A DNA stretch of 64,000 nucleotides from Hoeflea sp. IMCC20628 (GTDB lineage Bacteria; Pseudomonadota; Alphaproteobacteria; Rhizobiales; Rhizobiaceae). A program made the translations under genes and the position numbers. The stretch's first letter is position 1. Each line of letters begins with the position of its first letter. The notes beneath the pieces were generated by a model. That model was given only the letters and a program-made list of their open reading frames with translations, was not told the DNA's origin and did no database searches. Shown piece after piece: positions 9,279 to 18,490 of the stretch. Location: positions 3,924,501 through 3,988,500 of the forward strand of contig NZ_CP011479.1 in NCBI RefSeq assembly GCF_001011155.1. Direction: 5' to 3'.

Positions 9279-10031
9279 TCAGCCAGACGGCTGATCATTG
9301 CCCCGGGACAGTGCAGCGATGCGGTAGCGGTAGATCGGGCGCAGCAGTTCACGGCGGATGCGCCGGAGCAAAGGCACATTGCGGGCCTGGATGGTGGTGC
9401 CGCCGATGGTGGCGCCCTTGTCGCGCACGCCAGAGGGGATGACGATCAGCGGCCGCAAACCGGTCACCCAATGCAGTTGCACATGGCCGTCGATCGGACG
9501 ATCAAACCGGGTGGTCTGGGCGAGCAGCAGTTCAAGCGCAGCTCTTGAATAGAGTGTGCAGGAGGCGCGCAGCGGGATGATCACGGGCCGGGTGAGGACT
9601 ATATCGCCCGCAGACGCGATCACCGGCCCCGGCTCAGCAATCTGGCGGACCTGGAACTGGACAATGCCATGGCTGGCGACATGGGCGCGGGCCAACTCCA
9701 ATGCGCGAGCGAACTCCGCAGCATCCATCTCGACATCATCCTCGATCACCAGGCCGACATCGAGACCTGCGTCCAGAATAGCCTGCCAGGCCTTGCGGTG
9801 GCTTAGAAAGCAGCCGACTTCACCCACCGTCATGTCGAAAGGATAGGACGGTGCATGAAGGCTTTTGCGCGTATAGACGGTGTCGATCTCCTGGACCGGC
9901 AACGCCCGGCCGTCCACTGCGTCGACAATGCGGGCCGGCACGGGGCATGCCGCGAGCAGGTGATCCACCTGTGGCCGCCGCGCCTCGGCACGCGCCAAAT
10001 GGATGATGAAGGCCTCGACCGGTGTGCTCAT
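9279..10031 (-). CDS. Glycosyltransferase family 25 (LPS-type galactosyltransferase-like)
   Basis: A 250-residue GT25 protein. It starts with AFIIHLARAEARR, followed by VGCFLSHRKAWQAIL and the DxD-like VIEDDVEMD near residue 107, the nucleotide-sugar/metal site of this family. GT25 members such as LgtB/LpsA transfer galactose or glucose to lipooligosaccharide. The gene lies 62 bases upstream of the minus-strand FkbM-GT11-FkbM run, so it belongs to the glycan block. Donor and acceptor are not deducible. Confidence 0.8.
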   Translation of the reverse strand: MSTPVEAFIIHLARAEARRPQVDHLLAACPVPARIVDAVDGRALPVQEIDTVYTRKSLHAPSYPFDMTVGEVGCFLSHRKAWQAILDAGLDVGLVIEDDVEMDAAEFARALELARAHVASHGIVQFQVRQIAEPGPVIASAGDIVLTRPVIIPLRASCTLYSRAALELLLAQTTRFDRPIDGHVQLHWVTGLRPLIVIPSGVRDKGATIGGTTIQARNVPLLRRIRRELLRPIYRYRIAALSRGNDQPSG

Positions 10032-10132
10032 ACTGCGCCTGCCTGTCTTTCACACCCGGTCGCGAACCATGGCGCCGGAGGGGTGCCCCGTTCTAGACGA
10101 GAGGCATCGCTGGCAGCAAGAGGCAGAAGGTC

Positions 10133-11680
10133 TCAGGCATCGAGCAGGGTCTTGTAGGCGTCACGGAGCACGTTCTTCTGGACCTTGCCCATGGTGTTGC
10201 GTGGCAGCTCGTCGAGTACGACGACCCGCTTGGGCTGCTTGAAGCGGGCGATCTTCGGCTTGATCGACTCAAGGATCGTCGCTTCATCAAGCTTCGCGCC
10301 CGGCTTGGGCACCAGAACAGCGACGACGCCTTCGCCGAAATCGGCATGCGGCACGCCGATGACGGCGGATTCGAGCACGCCGTCTTCCTCGTCGAGCAGC
10401 AATTCGAGCTCCTTGGGATAGATGTTGTAGCCGCCGGAGATGATCAGGTCCTTGGAGCGGCCGACGATCTGGACATAGCCGTCCGCATCGATGACGCCGA
10501 CATCGCCGGTGATGAAGAAGCCGTCATCGCGGAATTCTTCCTTTGTCTTTTCGGGCATCTGCCAGTAGCCGGCAAAGACGTTGGGGCCCTTGACCTCGAT
10601 GATGCCGATCTCGCCTTGCGGCAGGGTCTTGCCGGTCTCGGCATCGACAATGCGCAGATCGACGCCGGGCAGCGGGAAGCCGACGGTGCCGGCGCGGCGC
10701 TCGCCCTCATAGGGGTTGGAGGTGTTCATGTTGGTCTCGGTCATGCCGTAGCGCTCGAGAATGCGGTGGCCGGTGCGCTGTTCGAACAGCACATGGGTTT
10801 CGGCCAAGAGCGGCGCGCTGCCGGAGACGAACAACCGCATATCCTTGACCAGATCGCCGGTAAACGCCGGATCATCGAGCAGACGGGTGTAGAAGGTCGG
10901 CACGCCCATCAGGGCTGTGGCGCCGGGGATGTTTTCGATGATGGCTTCGGCGGAGAAGGCCGGAAGGAAGATCAGCGATGCGCCGGCGCTCAGCGTCACA
11001 TTGGTGGCGACGAACAGGCCGTGGGTGTGAAAGATTGGCAGCGCGTGCAAGAGCACATCGTCGGCGGTGAATTGCCAGACCTGCACCAGTGTTTCGGCAT
11101 TGGACAAGAGGTTGGCATGGGTGAGCATGGCGCCCTTCGAGCGCCCGGTAGTGCCCGACGTGTAGAGAATGGCGGCGAGTTCATCGGCTGCGCGGGCGAC
11201 TGTGTCGAACGCGGTGGGGGCTGCAAGTCCGGCGTCGTTGAGCGAGCCGGCGCTGGTGTCGTGGTTTTGCCAGACGCCCATGGTCTCAAGCCCGATACCG
11301 AGACTGGCTGTCAGCGCCTCGTAGTCGGCGCGTTTTTTCGGATCGCAGACAAAGATGCGCGGCGTCGCGTTGCCAAGGAAATATTCGATCTCCGCCGGGG
11401 TGTAGCCGGTGTTGAGCGGCAGGAAGACGGCGCCGGCGCGGACCACGGCGAGATAGAGCATGATGGCTTCGATGGATTTGGGCACCTGCACCGCCACCCG
11501 GTCGCCGGGCTGGACGCCGAGGTCCACGAGCACATTGGCGAAGCGACCGGAGACGTCTTCGACATCGCCGTAGCTGAAATGGCGCCCGTCCTCGGGCAGT
11601 GTGGCGAAAGTGGCCTTGCGGGCTTCATCCGTGGAGAGCTTGTCAGCGAGCAATCCGTCGAAGAGAAAATTACGAGCCAT
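10133..11680 (-). CDS. matB: Malonyl-CoA synthetase (acyl-CoA synthetase superfamily)
   Basis: A 515-residue adenylate-forming enzyme. The P-loop LYTSGTTGRSKGAMLTH lies near residue 155, with YGMTETNMNTSNPYEGERR, the ADP-binding GDVGVIDADGYVQIVGR and the C-terminal catalytic Lys region PRNTMGKVQKN. Arginines in the TNMNTSNP region are typical of malonate-specific MatB. It activates malonate to malonyl-CoA in the cytoplasm. ATG 11680 sits 11 bases inside the end of matA with AGGAAA about 10 bases upstream; longer frames from 11770 are overlap only. Context (matA, TRAP transporter, GntR regulator) strongly supports malonate as substrate. Confidence 0.93.
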   Translation of the reverse strand: MARNFLFDGLLADKLSTDEARKATFATLPEDGRHFSYGDVEDVSGRFANVLVDLGVQPGDRVAVQVPKSIEAIMLYLAVVRAGAVFLPLNTGYTPAEIEYFLGNATPRIFVCDPKKRADYEALTASLGIGLETMGVWQNHDTSAGSLNDAGLAAPTAFDTVARAADELAAILYTSGTTGRSKGAMLTHANLLSNAETLVQVWQFTADDVLLHALPIFHTHGLFVATNVTLSAGASLIFLPAFSAEAIIENIPGATALMGVPTFYTRLLDDPAFTGDLVKDMRLFVSGSAPLLAETHVLFEQRTGHRILERYGMTETNMNTSNPYEGERRAGTVGFPLPGVDLRIVDAETGKTLPQGEIGIIEVKGPNVFAGYWQMPEKTKEEFRDDGFFITGDVGVIDADGYVQIVGRSKDLIISGGYNIYPKELELLLDEEDGVLESAVIGVPHADFGEGVVAVLVPKPGAKLDEATILESIKPKIARFKQPKRVVVLDELPRNTMGKVQKNVLRDAYKTLLDA

Positions 11681-13007
11681 TTTTCGGTTTCCTGCCATTG
11701 CTGTTTGCGGCCGCTGCGTCGGCCAGTGTCTTGACGTCCTTGGAGGTGAACACCGTGTGGGCCTCGGCAAACCCCTCGTGGAACTGGCTGATCTTTTTCA
11801 GATCATAGAGATAGTTGACCATCAGGCCGCTGGACTGGCGCACGCCGTTGGGCGAGAGATCTGCGCTTGCGTGGATATCATGCAGCATGGCGCCGTTGCC
11901 AAGATGGAAACGGGCCACCGGATCGAGCGGCATGCCGCTGCTGTTCTTCTGGTGGACCAGGTAGTGTGCAGCCTGGCGGCGCAGCCATTGCGGCTGCTCT
12001 GCGAGCTTGCCCAGTTCGCCGGACTGGATGGCCAACTCGATGTCCTCGACGGCTACAAGGGTGTTGGGCTCGTCCGTGATGGACTGGCGCAGCCAGCGAT
12101 TGAAGCCTGGAAGCGGCGACAGCGTGACGAAACTGGTGATCGACTTCACCTCGGCCTGCAGATCCTCGACCACCTGCTTGATCAGCGAGTTGCCGAAGGA
12201 GACGCCGCGCAGGCCTGCCTGACAGTTGGAAATCGAATAGAACACCGCGGTGTCGGCGCTTTCGGGGCTGAGGATCTCGCGGTTTTCGGCAAGAATGGCC
12301 TGCACCGAGCCGGGGATCCCCTTGACCAGCGCCACCTCGACGAAGATCAGCGGATCATCGGGCATTGCGGGATGAAAAAAGGCGTAGCAGCGGCGGTCGG
12401 AGGGCTCGACGCGGCGGCGCAGATCATCCCAGTCATCGATGGCATGCACCGCTTCGTATTTGATGATCTTTTCGAGAATGTTGGCCGGGCTCTGCCAGTG
12501 GATGCGGCGTGGCAACAGAAAGCCACGGTTGAACCAGGAGGCAAACAGGTGCTGGAAGTCGACATCGGTGCGGCCGAAGGCGGGGTGCTCCTTGAGCAGC
12601 TTGAGCAGCCGCGCGCGCATCTTGACCAGATCGCCAGTGGCGCCGGGCACCCGGTTGATGCGGCGCAGCAGCTCCTGCCGCTCGGGCTCGGCAGCTTCGA
12701 GCAGATCGGCGAAATTCTCCGGCGAGCGGTCTATCTGGTAAGCGGTGGTGGCCGCCATCAGCCGCTCGGTATCGATGTCCATCTGTTCGGTGAGATATTC
12801 GAAGAACTCGATTTCCGCTTCCGGCGTCAGCTCGCTGAAACGTGACAGGATCTGCTGGCCCATATTGTGGCCGGAGACCTCGCCTTCACTGGCAATCAGA
12901 TCCTTGCAGAGCGCCGTGATCGAGCGCCCGTCACCCTTGATGCGGGCGAAGCCCGGCCGCTCGAACAGCGTCGACAGCAGATCATAGAAGAAGCCGGACC
13001 TGTTCAA
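11670..13007 (-). CDS. matA: Malonyl-CoA decarboxylase
   Basis: A 445-residue malonyl-CoA decarboxylase. The helical N-terminal domain ends near residue 150 and the acetyltransferase-fold C-terminal domain contains CYAFFHPAMPDDPLIFVEVAL, FYSISNCQAGLRGVSFGN and the His-containing PVARFHLGNGA. It converts malonyl-CoA to acetyl-CoA and CO2. The start appears to be TTG at 13007: no ATG or GTG is available before an in-frame stop at 13029-13031, and TTGA overlaps the dctM stop, implying coupling to the permease. It is about as long as the family average, so the TTG does not truncate a domain. Confidence 0.92.
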   Translation of the reverse strand: MNRSGFFYDLLSTLFERPGFARIKGDGRSITALCKDLIASEGEVSGHNMGQQILSRFSELTPEAEIEFFEYLTEQMDIDTERLMAATTAYQIDRSPENFADLLEAAEPERQELLRRINRVPGATGDLVKMRARLLKLLKEHPAFGRTDVDFQHLFASWFNRGFLLPRRIHWQSPANILEKIIKYEAVHAIDDWDDLRRRVEPSDRRCYAFFHPAMPDDPLIFVEVALVKGIPGSVQAILAENREILSPESADTAVFYSISNCQAGLRGVSFGNSLIKQVVEDLQAEVKSITSFVTLSPLPGFNRWLRQSITDEPNTLVAVEDIELAIQSGELGKLAEQPQWLRRQAAHYLVHQKNSSGMPLDPVARFHLGNGAMLHDIHASADLSPNGVRQSSGLMVNYLYDLKKISQFHEGFAEAHTVFTSKDVKTLADAAAANSNGRKPKNGS

Positions 13008-14320
13008 AGCGCGACCCCCATGACCAGTTCAGGCAGGAAGGTGACGATCGACGGAAAGATGCACAGGATCACGATGGCCAGAATCATGCACATCACATAG
13101 GGCAGCGAGCCGCGCAGGATGGTGCCGAGCGAAATGTCCGGCGCGATGGAGTTGATGACATACAGATTGAGGCCGACCGGCGGGGTGATCAGGCCGATCT
13201 CCATGTTGATGGTCAGGATGACGGCAAACCAGTAGGGATCAAACCCGGCGCTGGTGATGATCGGCAGCAGGATCGGCGCGGTCATCAGGATCACTGCCAC
13301 CGGCGGCAGGAAGAAGCCGGCGATCAGCAGGAAGACATTGATGATGCCCATCAGCACCCAGCGGTTGACTTCGAGATCGGAAATCCAGTTGGCGATGCTC
13401 TGGGTGACGAAGGTCGAGGACAGGGTGAAGGCGAAGAGTTCGGACGCCGCGATGATCATCATGATCATCACCGATTCCTTGGTCGAATCGCGGAACATCG
13501 AGATGAACGGCTTGGCCGAGAACATCTTGTAGACCACGACCACCAGCACCAGGCAGAACAGTGCGCCGACGCCGGCGGCTTCCGATGGTGTGGCGACGCC
13601 GCCATACAGCACGAACAGGATACCGGCGACGATGGCCAGGAACGGCAGCACGCGGGGCAGGATCTCGAGCTTCTGCTTCAATGAATAATGCTGCGTCACA
13701 TCCGACAATGTCAGGCCGCTGCGCCAGCAGGAAAACAACGTCCAGGCCATGAAGATAGTGGTCAGCATCATGCCTGGAAGCACGCCGGCCAGAAACAGCC
13801 GGCCGATCGAGGTTTCGGTGGCGATGCCGTAGACGATCATGGTGATCGACGGCGGAATGAGAATGCCGAGCGTGCCGCCGGCGGCTATTGATCCGGCGGA
13901 GATCTCATCGGGATAGCCGCGCTTGCGCATTTCCGGAATGCCCATCTTGCCGATGGCAGCACAGGTGGCGGGCGAGGAACCCGACAGCGCCGAAAAAAGC
14001 GAGCAGGCCCCGAGATTGGACAGCACCAATCCGCCGGGCACGCGGTTGAGCCAGCGGTCGAGCGCCTCGTAGAGATCCTTGCCTGCCGGGCTGTTGGAGA
14101 CCGCAGCCCCCATCAGGATAAACATCGGGATCGACACCAGCGTGAAGGAATTGAGCCCGGAGAAAAAGGTTTCGCCGAGAATATCGAGCGAGCGGAAGCC
14201 ATCAATCAGCAGCAGGGTGCCGATGGAGACGGCGCCGAGGGCGAATGCGATCGGCATGCCGATGGCAAACAGCGCGATCAGCACAACGAGGATGAGAAGG
14301 CCGATTTCCAGCGGGCTCAT
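13004..14320 (-). CDS. TRAP transporter large permease (DctM family), probable malonate uptake
   Basis: A 438-residue DctM protein with about 12-13 hydrophobic segments, and the family signatures SGSSPATCAAIGKMGIPEMRKRGY and LITPPVGLNLYV. TRAP large subunits form the Na+-coupled channel for dicarboxylates. The start ATG 14320 overlaps the small-subunit stop (ATGA), and the end overlaps matA's TTG start. Malonate specificity is inferred from the operon; comparable malonate TRAP systems (MatPQM type) are known in rhizobia, whereas others use a MatC carrier. Confidence 0.93.
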   Translation of the reverse strand: MSPLEIGLLILVVLIALFAIGMPIAFALGAVSIGTLLLIDGFRSLDILGETFFSGLNSFTLVSIPMFILMGAAVSNSPAGKDLYEALDRWLNRVPGGLVLSNLGACSLFSALSGSSPATCAAIGKMGIPEMRKRGYPDEISAGSIAAGGTLGILIPPSITMIVYGIATETSIGRLFLAGVLPGMMLTTIFMAWTLFSCWRSGLTLSDVTQHYSLKQKLEILPRVLPFLAIVAGILFVLYGGVATPSEAAGVGALFCLVLVVVVYKMFSAKPFISMFRDSTKESVMIMMIIAASELFAFTLSSTFVTQSIANWISDLEVNRWVLMGIINVFLLIAGFFLPPVAVILMTAPILLPIITSAGFDPYWFAVILTINMEIGLITPPVGLNLYVINSIAPDISLGTILRGSLPYVMCMILAIVILCIFPSIVTFLPELVMGVAL

Positions 14321-14814
14321 GCGGGGCTCTCCTCGGTGGCAGTCCAATTCTTGTAGATTTCGGCGATGTATTGCAGGCACAGGATGCCAACACCGAGCGG
14401 CAGCGGCAGCAGCGGGATCCACAGCGGCAGTGCCCAGACCGTGTCGGTGGTCCAGCCTTTCGACAGCGCCTCATAGAAAAAGTGCCAGCCCGACCAGCCG
14501 AGCAGCGCGCAAAACGCCAGGCTCAAAGTAGCGGCGAGCACATCAAGCAGACGCTTGCCATTGCCGCCGAGCAGAGTGGGCAGCAGATCGACCGAAACAT
14601 GACCCTTGAGCATCAGCACATAGGGTGCGCCGATGAAGGTGGAGGCGATCATGGCGTAGACGACAAACTCGGTCTGCCAGACGGTCGAGGCGCCCAGGAA
14701 ATAGCGTATGAACACCATCTGGGAGACCACAAGCGTGGAGGCGGCGATCAGCAGCATGGACGACAGTCCGCACAGCCGTGACAGCGTCTCGACGATCGAA
14801 ACAAAGCGTTTCAT
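14317..14814 (-). CDS. TRAP transporter small permease (DctQ family)
   Basis: A 165-residue protein with four hydrophobic segments (about 14-34, 44-65, 84-106, 125-145) and the DctQ-type VFIRYFLGASTVWQTEFVVYAM. It pairs with the large permease. I prefer ATG 14814, with GAGG about 12 bases upstream, over an in-frame TTG at 14823 that would be too close to the ribosome site. Overlaps dctM by four bases. Confidence 0.9.
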   Translation of the reverse strand: MKRFVSIVETLSRLCGLSSMLLIAASTLVVSQMVFIRYFLGASTVWQTEFVVYAMIASTFIGAPYVLMLKGHVSVDLLPTLLGGNGKRLLDVLAATLSLAFCALLGWSGWHFFYEALSKGWTTDTVWALPLWIPLLPLPLGVGILCLQYIAEIYKNWTATEESPA

Positions 14815-14889
14815 TTCAGGCAATCCTCGGATCGAAAAAGGGACAGGCCGGGCGGGAAAAGGGGAGGCGAACCTCCCCCGATCCGATGC

Positions 14890-15885
14890 TTATTCGACGG
14901 CGAGAGCCTGGTCGATCAGCTGCTGGCCACCAGGAACCTTTTCGGCAAATTCCTTGTAAGCAGTCTCCTTGGCGATCGCCAGCCAGGCGTCATAATCGTC
15001 CTTCGACATGGAGACGATTTCAACGCCGGCCTTCTTGAAGGTGTCGACCATCTTGTCGTCGAGACCGGCGGCTTCCTTGTCGAAATACTCCTCGGCCTTC
15101 TTGCCGGCTGCCATGACGGCGGCCTGCTGCTCGGGCGTCAGACGATCGTAGGTTTCCTTCGAGATCAGCATCGGCTCATACATGAACCAGAGCGAGTTTT
15201 CGCCCGGCTCTGTCAGGCAGGTGACCTGCTCGTAGATGCGGTAGGAAACGAATGATCCCGACGAGGTGTTGGTGGCATCAAGCACGCCTGTCTGCATGCC
15301 GGTGTAGATTTCCGATGACGCCATCGAGGAGATCGATGCGCCGGCGCCAACCAGCATCTGCTCGAATGCAGGGCCTGCGGCGCGGGTGACCTGACCCTTG
15401 ATGGTGTCCGGCGAGGTGATGCAGGTCTTTTTCGAGGCGAAGGCGCCGCCGAGCCAGGCGTCGGCAATGACGATGGCGCCGTTGTCTTCGACCAGTTTCT
15501 TGATCTCGGTCATGAACGGCGAGGCGTTGAGCCGCTTGGCGCGGTCATGGTTGCGCACCAGGCCGGGCATCAGGGTTGCCGAAAACTGCGGCACACGACC
15601 GGATGCATAGTCGAGCGGGAACGAGGTGATGTCGAGCTGACCCTTGGTCAGTGCGCCCCACTGTTCTTTCGCCTTGTAGAGCGACTGGCCCGGATAGACC
15701 TGAACATCGAGACCGACATCGGCGGCTGCCAGTTCCTTGGCGAAAAGCTGAACCATTTCGTCGCGCGCGTCGCCCTTTCCGCCCGGAAACTGGTGCGATG
15801 CTTTCAGGGTTTCGGCCTGCGCAAGGCCAGTCAAAGCGATGGATGCGGCGAGTACGCCTGCAAACGCTGATAATCCTAGTTTCAT
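14890..15885 (-). CDS. TRAP transporter periplasmic solute-binding protein (DctP family)
   Basis: A 331-residue exported binding protein. The signal peptide MKLGLSAFAGVLAASIALT ends around LAQA-ETLK (residue 23-24). Mature DctP features include ASHQFPGGKG, QWGALTKGQLDI and a conserved Arg region GQVTRAAGPAF. It captures the dicarboxylate in the periplasm and hands it to DctQM. ATG 15885 follows GGGAGGT by about 5 bases. It is the first gene of the five-gene malonate operon, directly behind the palindromic operator. A cysteine pair (TCITSP and VTCLTEP) could form a disulfide. Confidence 0.92.
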   Translation of the reverse strand: MKLGLSAFAGVLAASIALTGLAQAETLKASHQFPGGKGDARDEMVQLFAKELAAADVGLDVQVYPGQSLYKAKEQWGALTKGQLDITSFPLDYASGRVPQFSATLMPGLVRNHDRAKRLNASPFMTEIKKLVEDNGAIVIADAWLGGAFASKKTCITSPDTIKGQVTRAAGPAFEQMLVGAGASISSMASSEIYTGMQTGVLDATNTSSGSFVSYRIYEQVTCLTEPGENSLWFMYEPMLISKETYDRLTPEQQAAVMAAGKKAEEYFDKEAAGLDDKMVDTFKKAGVEIVSMSKDDYDAWLAIAKETAYKEFAEKVPGGQQLIDQALAVE

Positions 15886-15975
15886 ATCTACCTCCCAGAA
15901 GAATGTGCTCGCAGAACCTCCTCCGGTTCCGGCAACGTCCAAACGGACCATCTTTGGGATGCAATGTCAAACCGC

Positions 15976-15985
15976 TTGTATACAA
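15976..15985. promoter_or_regulatory. Palindromic operator TTGTATACAA for the divergent malonate regulator/operon
   Basis: TTGTATACAA is a perfect 10-base palindrome between dctP and the GntR/FCD gene. GTATAC-centred dyads are the usual operator type for FCD-subfamily GntR regulators. A TTGACA hexamer on the minus strand lies at 15965-15970, immediately beside it, so repressor binding would cover the operon promoter and probably autoregulate the regulator. Confidence 0.65.
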
Positions 15986-16024
15986 AAAGAATGAATTTGC
16001 ATTTTAACTTGGATCGGCGATGAT

Positions 16025-16699
16025 ATGTTCATGGGCACACGCATTGCAGATACCATTCGCGAACGCATCGAGCAGATGATTGTCACTGGTGAATTCGCCG
16101 ATGGCGAGCGTCTCGATGAAGTCAAGCTCGCCGAACAGTTCGGCGTGTCGAGGACGCCATTGCGCGAGGCTTTCCAATCGCTGGCAGCTTCCGGTCTGGT
16201 CACGCTCGAAGCCCGCCGCGGCGCCTTCATCCGGCATCCGGATTTTGCCGAACTGGTGGAGATGTTCGAAGTCATGGCCGAAATCGAGGCTATGTGCGGA
16301 TTTCGCGCCGCACGGCAGGTGACCGAGCAACAGATGGTTGCCATCGCCCTGACCATAGAGGCCTGCGAAGCGGCCATCACAGTCGGCGATTTCGACGAAT
16401 ATTACCGCGAGAACGAGAAATTCCACCATCTGGTTTACGAGGCCAGCGGCAACCGCTTCCTGGCCCGCGAGGCGGCAAGACTGCACAAGCGGCTCAAACC
16501 CTACCGGCGGCTGCAATTGCGCGCCAATGGCCGCATGCCGCAGTCAATGCGCGAGCACCGGGCGGTGTATGCGGCGCTGGGCCGCGCCGACCCCAAGGCC
16601 ACCGCCGCCGCCCTGCGCCAGCACGTCGCCATCCAGGGCGAACGTTTCAACGACCTGATGGCCAGTTACCGGCAATTGGCCTCGCTCAAAACCGGTTAA
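16025..16699 (+). CDS. GntR-family (FCD subfamily) transcriptional regulator of malonate genes
   Basis: A 224-residue regulator. The N-terminal winged helix-turn-helix (about 5-75) includes GERLDEVKLAEQFGVSRTPLREAFQSLAASGLV, with an all-helical FCD ligand-binding domain from about 85 to 215 (FDEYYRENEKFHHLVYEASGN supplies metal/ligand-binding Asp and His). It is divergent from the malonate operon with an operator in between, the arrangement of rhizobial MatR, a repressor released by malonate. The start could also be ATG 16031 (MGTRIAD). Function as MatR is inferred from neighbourhood. Confidence 0.82.
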   Translation: MFMGTRIADTIRERIEQMIVTGEFADGERLDEVKLAEQFGVSRTPLREAFQSLAASGLVTLEARRGAFIRHPDFAELVEMFEVMAEIEAMCGFRAARQVTEQQMVAIALTIEACEAAITVGDFDEYYRENEKFHHLVYEASGNRFLAREAARLHKRLKPYRRLQLRANGRMPQSMREHRAVYAALGRADPKATAAALRQHVAIQGERFNDLMASYRQLASLKTG

Positions 16700-16809
16700 G
16701 CAGCGCGCCCGGTGAGAGATTCACCTGCCCATGGCATGAATCAACGCATCCTGCGTTTTGGGCATTGCCGCCCTGCGCCGGGTGAATTCTGTCTTCTAAA
16801 GAAAGAGAA

Positions 16810-16886
16810 TGGCGCGCCCGAAAGGATTCGAACCTCTGACCCCCAGATTCGTAGTCTGGTGCTCTATCCAGCTGAGCTACGGGCGC
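16810..16886 (-). tRNA. tRNA-Arg (anticodon ACG)
   Basis: The minus strand from 16886 folds as a 77-base cloverleaf. The 7-bp acceptor GCGCCCG/CGGGCGC, D-arm AGCTCAGCTGGATAGAGC, anticodon stem CCAGA/TCTGG with loop CTACGAA (anticodon ACG), T-arm AGAGGTTCGAATCCTTT, discriminator G and encoded CCA at 16810-16812 are all present. ACG is read as ICG after deamination and decodes CGU/CGC/CGA. Confidence 0.97.
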
Positions 16887-16996
16887 GCGTTGCAGGCATC
16901 AATCTTGCCCGCGAGGCGTTCTCCTAAAACGGACAGCGGGGGATTGCAAGCGTATTTGACGAAAAAAGCGTTTGCCGCAGAATTCATCCGAAAGAG

Positions 16997-18466
16997 TCAG
17001 GCGCGTGCACGGAAAGTATCGAGCGGAACCGGCTGATCCGGCAGTTCAATGCGGAAGGTGGTACCCTGGGCAACGGTCTCGTCAAGTGTGATCGAGCCGC
17101 CATGGGCCGTGACCAGTTCACGGGCAATGGCGAGACCGAGGCCGGTTCCGCCCGAGCGGGCCGAACCGCGAAACGGCAGGAACAGGTTCTCGCGCGCCTT
17201 GGCGGGCAGTCCGGGTCCGGTGTCGGATACCAGAATCTCCACGACCGTGCCTGAACGCCGTGCCGATACGGTAATGCGTTGAATCAGCGCCGTGTCGTCC
17301 GCCGGGTCGGCATCGAACGCCTGCACGGCGTTGCGGACAAGATTGTAAATCACACGGAACATCTGTTCGCTGTCGGCCTCAACCTCCAGTGCCTCATCGA
17401 TATCGACCACATAATGGATGTCGGTCGCGGTTTCCTCGGAAACGATATCGCAGACTTCGCTCGCCAGCATCGCCAGGTTGATGAACCGGCGCCGTGGCAA
17501 GGCCTCAAGCGCTTTGCCATAGGCAAGCACTTCGCTCGAATAGCTGACGGCCCTGTCAATGCTGCGCAACAGTTTGGGGGCGAAGCGCTTGACCATCGGA
17601 TCGTCGCTCATCGCCAGCCTGTCGGACATCAATTGCGCCGAGGTGAGAATGTTGCGCATGTCGTGATTGATCTTGGACACAGCAAGACCGAGGTCGGCCA
17701 GATGGCGTTGCTCCTTCAGCGTCTGCTGCAGGCGCGTCTGCATGGCTGCAAGGTGGCCTTCGGCTGCGGTCAGCTCGTCAACGGCCGGAGTGGGCACAAT
17801 GATGTTGTTGGGGTTTTCCGGATCCTCGGAAAAGGCCTGCATGTTCGCAGTTACCCTTTGTACCGGCCGAAGCAACAGACGGTTGATGGTGAAGAACAGC
17901 AAACTTGCGGTGATGAAAGAGATCAGAACCGACAGCAGGAACACGTTGCGGCCGTAAATCAGCATATCGTGACGGAGTTGATTGTCCTCGAAGACAAGGT
18001 CGATCTGCATGTCCGGATCATCGCCGATCGGGCCATAGACTCGGATCACCCGGTCGCCGCCAAACAGGATGGTGTCGAAAGCATCGATGATAGCGCGGAC
18101 CGGTGTGGCGTCGGCAAGATTGTATTGATGCGTGACAAGCGGCGGCATGTTGGCGCTGGCAATGATGCGGGAGGTACCGTCCTTGCGCAGCACGATGGAT
18201 TTTGTACCGGTCGCCATCAGGGTATCATTCTGGATGTCTTGCGGAAGTTCCATGGCATTGACGCCGTCGACCACGATCGCCGCGGCGGCGGCCGTGTTGA
18301 GGCGGTTTTCGAGCAGCCGCAGCCGGGTGTTGGCTACAGAGGGCACGAAAATCAGCACTTCGGCAATCATCACGAACAGCACCGTCAGCCACAACAGCTT
18401 GGACGTAAGGCTTCTCGCCCTCGGCCTCCACCACGGTATTGCCGTCTTGGTATGTGTGTCCGCCAT
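16997..18466 (-). CDS. Membrane sensor histidine kinase, orphan
   Basis: A 489-residue kinase. One transmembrane helix at about 23-43, a periplasmic sensor of roughly 130 residues, a second helix at about 176-195, then a HAMP-like linker. The phosphorylation box SKINHDMRNILTSAQL has His at about 268, followed by N box LVRNAVQAF, G1 VSDTGPGL and G2 GGTGLGLAIARELV. All catalytic motifs look intact. No response regulator lies nearby, so its partner is elsewhere. It starts 24 bases downstream of the flavoprotein stop on the same strand and may be co-transcribed with it. Confidence 0.9.
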   Translation of the reverse strand: MADTHTKTAIPWWRPRARSLTSKLLWLTVLFVMIAEVLIFVPSVANTRLRLLENRLNTAAAAAIVVDGVNAMELPQDIQNDTLMATGTKSIVLRKDGTSRIIASANMPPLVTHQYNLADATPVRAIIDAFDTILFGGDRVIRVYGPIGDDPDMQIDLVFEDNQLRHDMLIYGRNVFLLSVLISFITASLLFFTINRLLLRPVQRVTANMQAFSEDPENPNNIIVPTPAVDELTAAEGHLAAMQTRLQQTLKEQRHLADLGLAVSKINHDMRNILTSAQLMSDRLAMSDDPMVKRFAPKLLRSIDRAVSYSSEVLAYGKALEALPRRRFINLAMLASEVCDIVSEETATDIHYVVDIDEALEVEADSEQMFRVIYNLVRNAVQAFDADPADDTALIQRITVSARRSGTVVEILVSDTGPGLPAKARENLFLPFRGSARSGGTGLGLAIARELVTAHGGSITLDETVAQGTTFRIELPDQPVPLDTFRARA

Positions 18467-18490
18467 GGTCCGCCCTCCCCCGCCCAGCCG

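Noticed and set aside
10346-11734. 462-codon open frame on the plus strand
   Set aside because: It lies wholly antisense to matB, whose adenylate-forming motifs are complete; the antisense translation is low-complexity with no domain.
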